From Clostridia bacterium (lineage in GTDB: Bacteria; Bacillota; Clostridia; Oscillospirales; CAG-272): a stretch of DNA of 8,752 bases. The DNA lies in the NCBI GenBank assembly GCA_017451975.1, contig JAFTNI010000235.1, positions 1-8,752 on the forward strand, given 5' to 3'. The translations under genes were made by a program, and so were the position numbers. The notes under the pieces are model-generated. The model worked only from the letters and a program-made list of their open reading frames with translations. It was not told the DNA's origin and searched no databases. Positions 8,012 through 8,752 of the stretch are shown here, piece by piece (position 1 is the stretch's first letter; the number at the start of each line of letters is the position of its first letter).

Positions 8012-8064
8012 TACCAAAAAAATCGAGAAGCATCGAAAGATGCTTCTCTTTTTTTGGTATTATA
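8007..8064 (+). terminator. Long intrinsic terminator ending the operon, symmetrical and probably bidirectional
   Basis: The inner stem GAGAAGCATC (8025-8034) pairs perfectly with 8039-8048 across a GAAA tetraloop (8035-8038). Seven A (8016-8022) and seven T (8049-8055) flank it. The pairing continues outward: 8007-8015 (TATAATACC) pairs with 8056-8064 (GGTATTATA). Only T8023-C8024 is unpaired, giving 26 base pairs in total. The A and T runs would allow termination on both strands. The stop codon TAA at 8009-8011 is part of the outer stem. Confidence 0.93.
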
Positions 8065-8114
8065 GGGAGTTAAGCTGAAACGTGTGTTTCCTATTTGTTG
8101 AAACGCAATTTTAT

Positions 8115-8319
8115 GCTTGATATAAGGCGCTCTATCGCATTTTGAACTGTTGCTCGAGTAAAAGGCTGCGGAAACGGTACTGCGCTTAAAGTGTTTTATT
8201 TTGCCTTACCGAAGGATTTGTGATATTATTGAATGTTTTGGGATTTTCTTATAATAGCATAGCTTTACTTTCCGGATTATATATGCATAACGCTTGATTT
8301 GAGGCGCTTTAACGGACTT
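8115..8319. repeat. Diverged direct repeat pair in the intergenic region
   Basis: Bases 8115-8142 and 8292-8319 align without gaps at 22 of 28 positions, including GCTTGAT and GGCGCT blocks at the same spacing (15 of 17 over the core 8115-8131 and 8292-8308). The copies are 177 bases apart. The function is unknown; they could be two units of a dispersed intergenic repeat or chance similarity in AT-rich sequence with shared short words. Confidence 0.4.
8229..8255 (+). promoter_or_regulatory. Possible sigma-A promoter in the intergenic region
   Basis: A perfect -10 box TATAAT (8250-8255) is preceded by TTGAAT (8229-8234). The 15-base spacer is shorter than the usual 17 and there is no TG extension, so the site is weak evidence. 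Transcription would start near 8262 and run to the terminator at 8418-8445, giving an RNA of about 180 bases with no gene. In AT-rich sequence such boxes also arise by chance. Confidence 0.22.
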
Positions 8320-8417
8320 ATCATCCTTCTTATGTTCTCGAAATTAAAGCGAATTGAGCGCCGATGTGGCCCTATTTTGAAGCTTGGCAGCCGCTGAAAT
8401 AGCAGGTAAGAGCAACA

Positions 8418-8445
8418 AAAAAACGCACTTTGCAGTGCGTTTTTT
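8418..8445 (-). terminator. Intrinsic terminator of the minus-strand gene, symmetrical
   Basis: CGCACT (8424-8429) pairs with AGTGCG (8434-8439) across a TTGC loop, and A6 (8418-8423) pairs with T6 (8440-8445), giving a perfect 12-base-pair hairpin. Read on the minus strand it lies 15 bases after the stop codon of the convergent gene and ends in a T run. The T run on the + strand means it could also stop transcription from the left. Confidence 0.88.
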
Positions 8446-8460
8446 ATGTATTCATTTGTA

Positions 8461-8752
8461 TTAGAATATATCGTCGAGGCTAACTCTCTTTTTGCGTTTG
8501 AAGTCAACTTTGAATACAAACTTGAGCATAGCCCAAAGAGCAACGAGAACAACGATTACGCTGGCAACGATGATTGTAACGAGCCAGAATGTGGGGAATT
8601 TGGGAGCAAGGAGTGTAACCTTTGTGCTGGGAGCTTCTTTCTTAACAACGTCGGGGCTAACAACGAATTCTTCAACATTGTATTTGAAGAAAGCTTTTCT
8701 GCCGTCAACTTCGATGTAACCTTCGATATCTGTGCCGGGAGCGGATGTATCG
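8461..8752 (-). CDS. C-terminal end of a surface protein with a membrane anchor (partial)
   Basis: The last 96 codons of a minus-strand gene that starts beyond the window; the stop TAA is the complement of 8461-8463. The visible part begins DTSAPGTDIEGYIEVDGRKA and continues with a beta-strand-like stretch (FFKYNVEEFVVSPDVV), a Pro/Thr-containing spacer (APSTKVTLLAPKFPT), one strong transmembrane helix (about 24 residues, from FWLVTIIVASVIVVLV onward), and a short basic tail FKRKKRVSLDDIF. The order fits an extracellular domain anchored by a C-terminal helix with a cytoplasmic tail following the positive-inside rule; there is no LPxTG sortase motif. Codon use matches the operon. I do not recognise the family; a surface adhesin, an anchored binding protein or an anchored enzyme all remain possible. 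It converges on the sugar-permease operon and may or may not be related in function. Confidence 0.75.
   Translation of the reverse strand, partial: DTSAPGTDIEGYIEVDGRKAFFKYNVEEFVVSPDVVKKEAPSTKVTLLAPKFPTFWLVTIIVASVIVVLVALWAMLKFVFKVDFKRKKRVSLDDIF

Larger units (their letters stand above)
8065..8417. other. Intergenic region between convergent genes, no convincing gene
   Basis: About 350 bases between the two terminators. Neither strand has a credible coding region: short open stretches exist on the minus strand (for example 8091-8195) but lack a start and ribosome site. It does hold a small hairpin GAAAC-GTGT-GTTTC (8078-8091), a diverged direct repeat pair, a possible promoter and alternative pairings of GC-rich hexamers, which are described separately. 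It could be a remnant of a mobile or repeated sequence, or encode a small RNA; neither is established. Confidence 0.6.

Noticed and set aside
8007..8012. TATAAT at the end of the MalG gene as a -10 promoter box
   Set aside because: It lies in the outer arm of the terminator, has no -35 box at a suitable distance, and transcription would enter the terminator at once.
8091..8195. Short minus-strand open stretch that reads like a protein tail (FPQPFTRATVQNAIERLISS)
   Set aside because: It has no start codon or ribosome site and is bounded by stops after 34 codons. It could be a gene remnant but nothing independent supports this.
8065..8417. CRISPR array or integration site in the intergenic region
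   Set aside because: There are only two imperfect copies of the repeat, 177 bases apart, with no regular spacers; no tRNA gene, integrase or terminal inverted repeats are present.
8277..8552. Open frame of 91 codons on the minus strand
   Set aside because: It overlaps the end of the real minus-strand gene in another frame and runs straight through the terminator hairpin at 8418-8445. No ribosome binding site or family resemblance supports it.

Overview
The window looks like a Firmicutes (Clostridia-type) chromosome segment. The evidence is strong AGGAGG-like ribosome binding sites before every gene, tight same-strand gene packing, intrinsic terminators with long T runs, signal peptides without outer-membrane features, and carbohydrate ABC permeases of the MalF/MalG type. 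Base composition is mid-range by eye. Codon choice is strongly biased (Leu CTT/CTC, Thr ACA, Pro CCC, Ser TCC/TCT/AGC) and uniform across all genes, so nothing looks recently transferred. A gut-type anaerobe is plausible but is inference.

Layout: (1) 1-202 is the C-terminal end of a MalG-type sugar permease. (2) 223-2403 encodes a secreted, membrane-anchored protein with an unusual order of parts: signal peptide, NHL-like beta-propeller, short TPR-like region, transmembrane helix, Yip1-like membrane domain. (3) 2420-5911 encodes a large exported protein that I assign to the DUF5696 family (putative TIM-barrel, glycosidase-like, activity unknown), with a duplicated C-terminal module. (4) 5928-6932 and 6953-8011 are a MalF/MalG permease pair. 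All are on the + strand with gaps of 16-20 bases, each holding a Shine-Dalgarno sequence, so they are almost certainly one operon whose promoter lies upstream of the window. A long hairpin terminator at 8007-8064 closes it. (5) 8065-8417 has no convincing gene, but holds a diverged repeat pair, a possible promoter and alternative hairpins. (6) 8418-8445 is a second terminator serving (7) a convergent minus-strand gene, of which only the last 96 codons are present; they encode a C-terminal membrane anchor.

Working model (inference): the operon builds an envelope system for capture, and possibly cleavage, of a glycan. The DUF5696 protein acts outside the membrane, the permeases import the product, and the propeller-Yip1 protein organises or senses the assembly at the membrane. 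No ATPase and no substrate-binding protein are in the window. They must lie upstream or elsewhere; many Firmicutes sugar importers share one ATPase of the MsmX type.

The most interesting item is the pairing of a propeller/TPR/Yip1 membrane protein with a DUF5696 protein between two sets of sugar permease genes. The components are recognisable, but I know of no established function for this combination.
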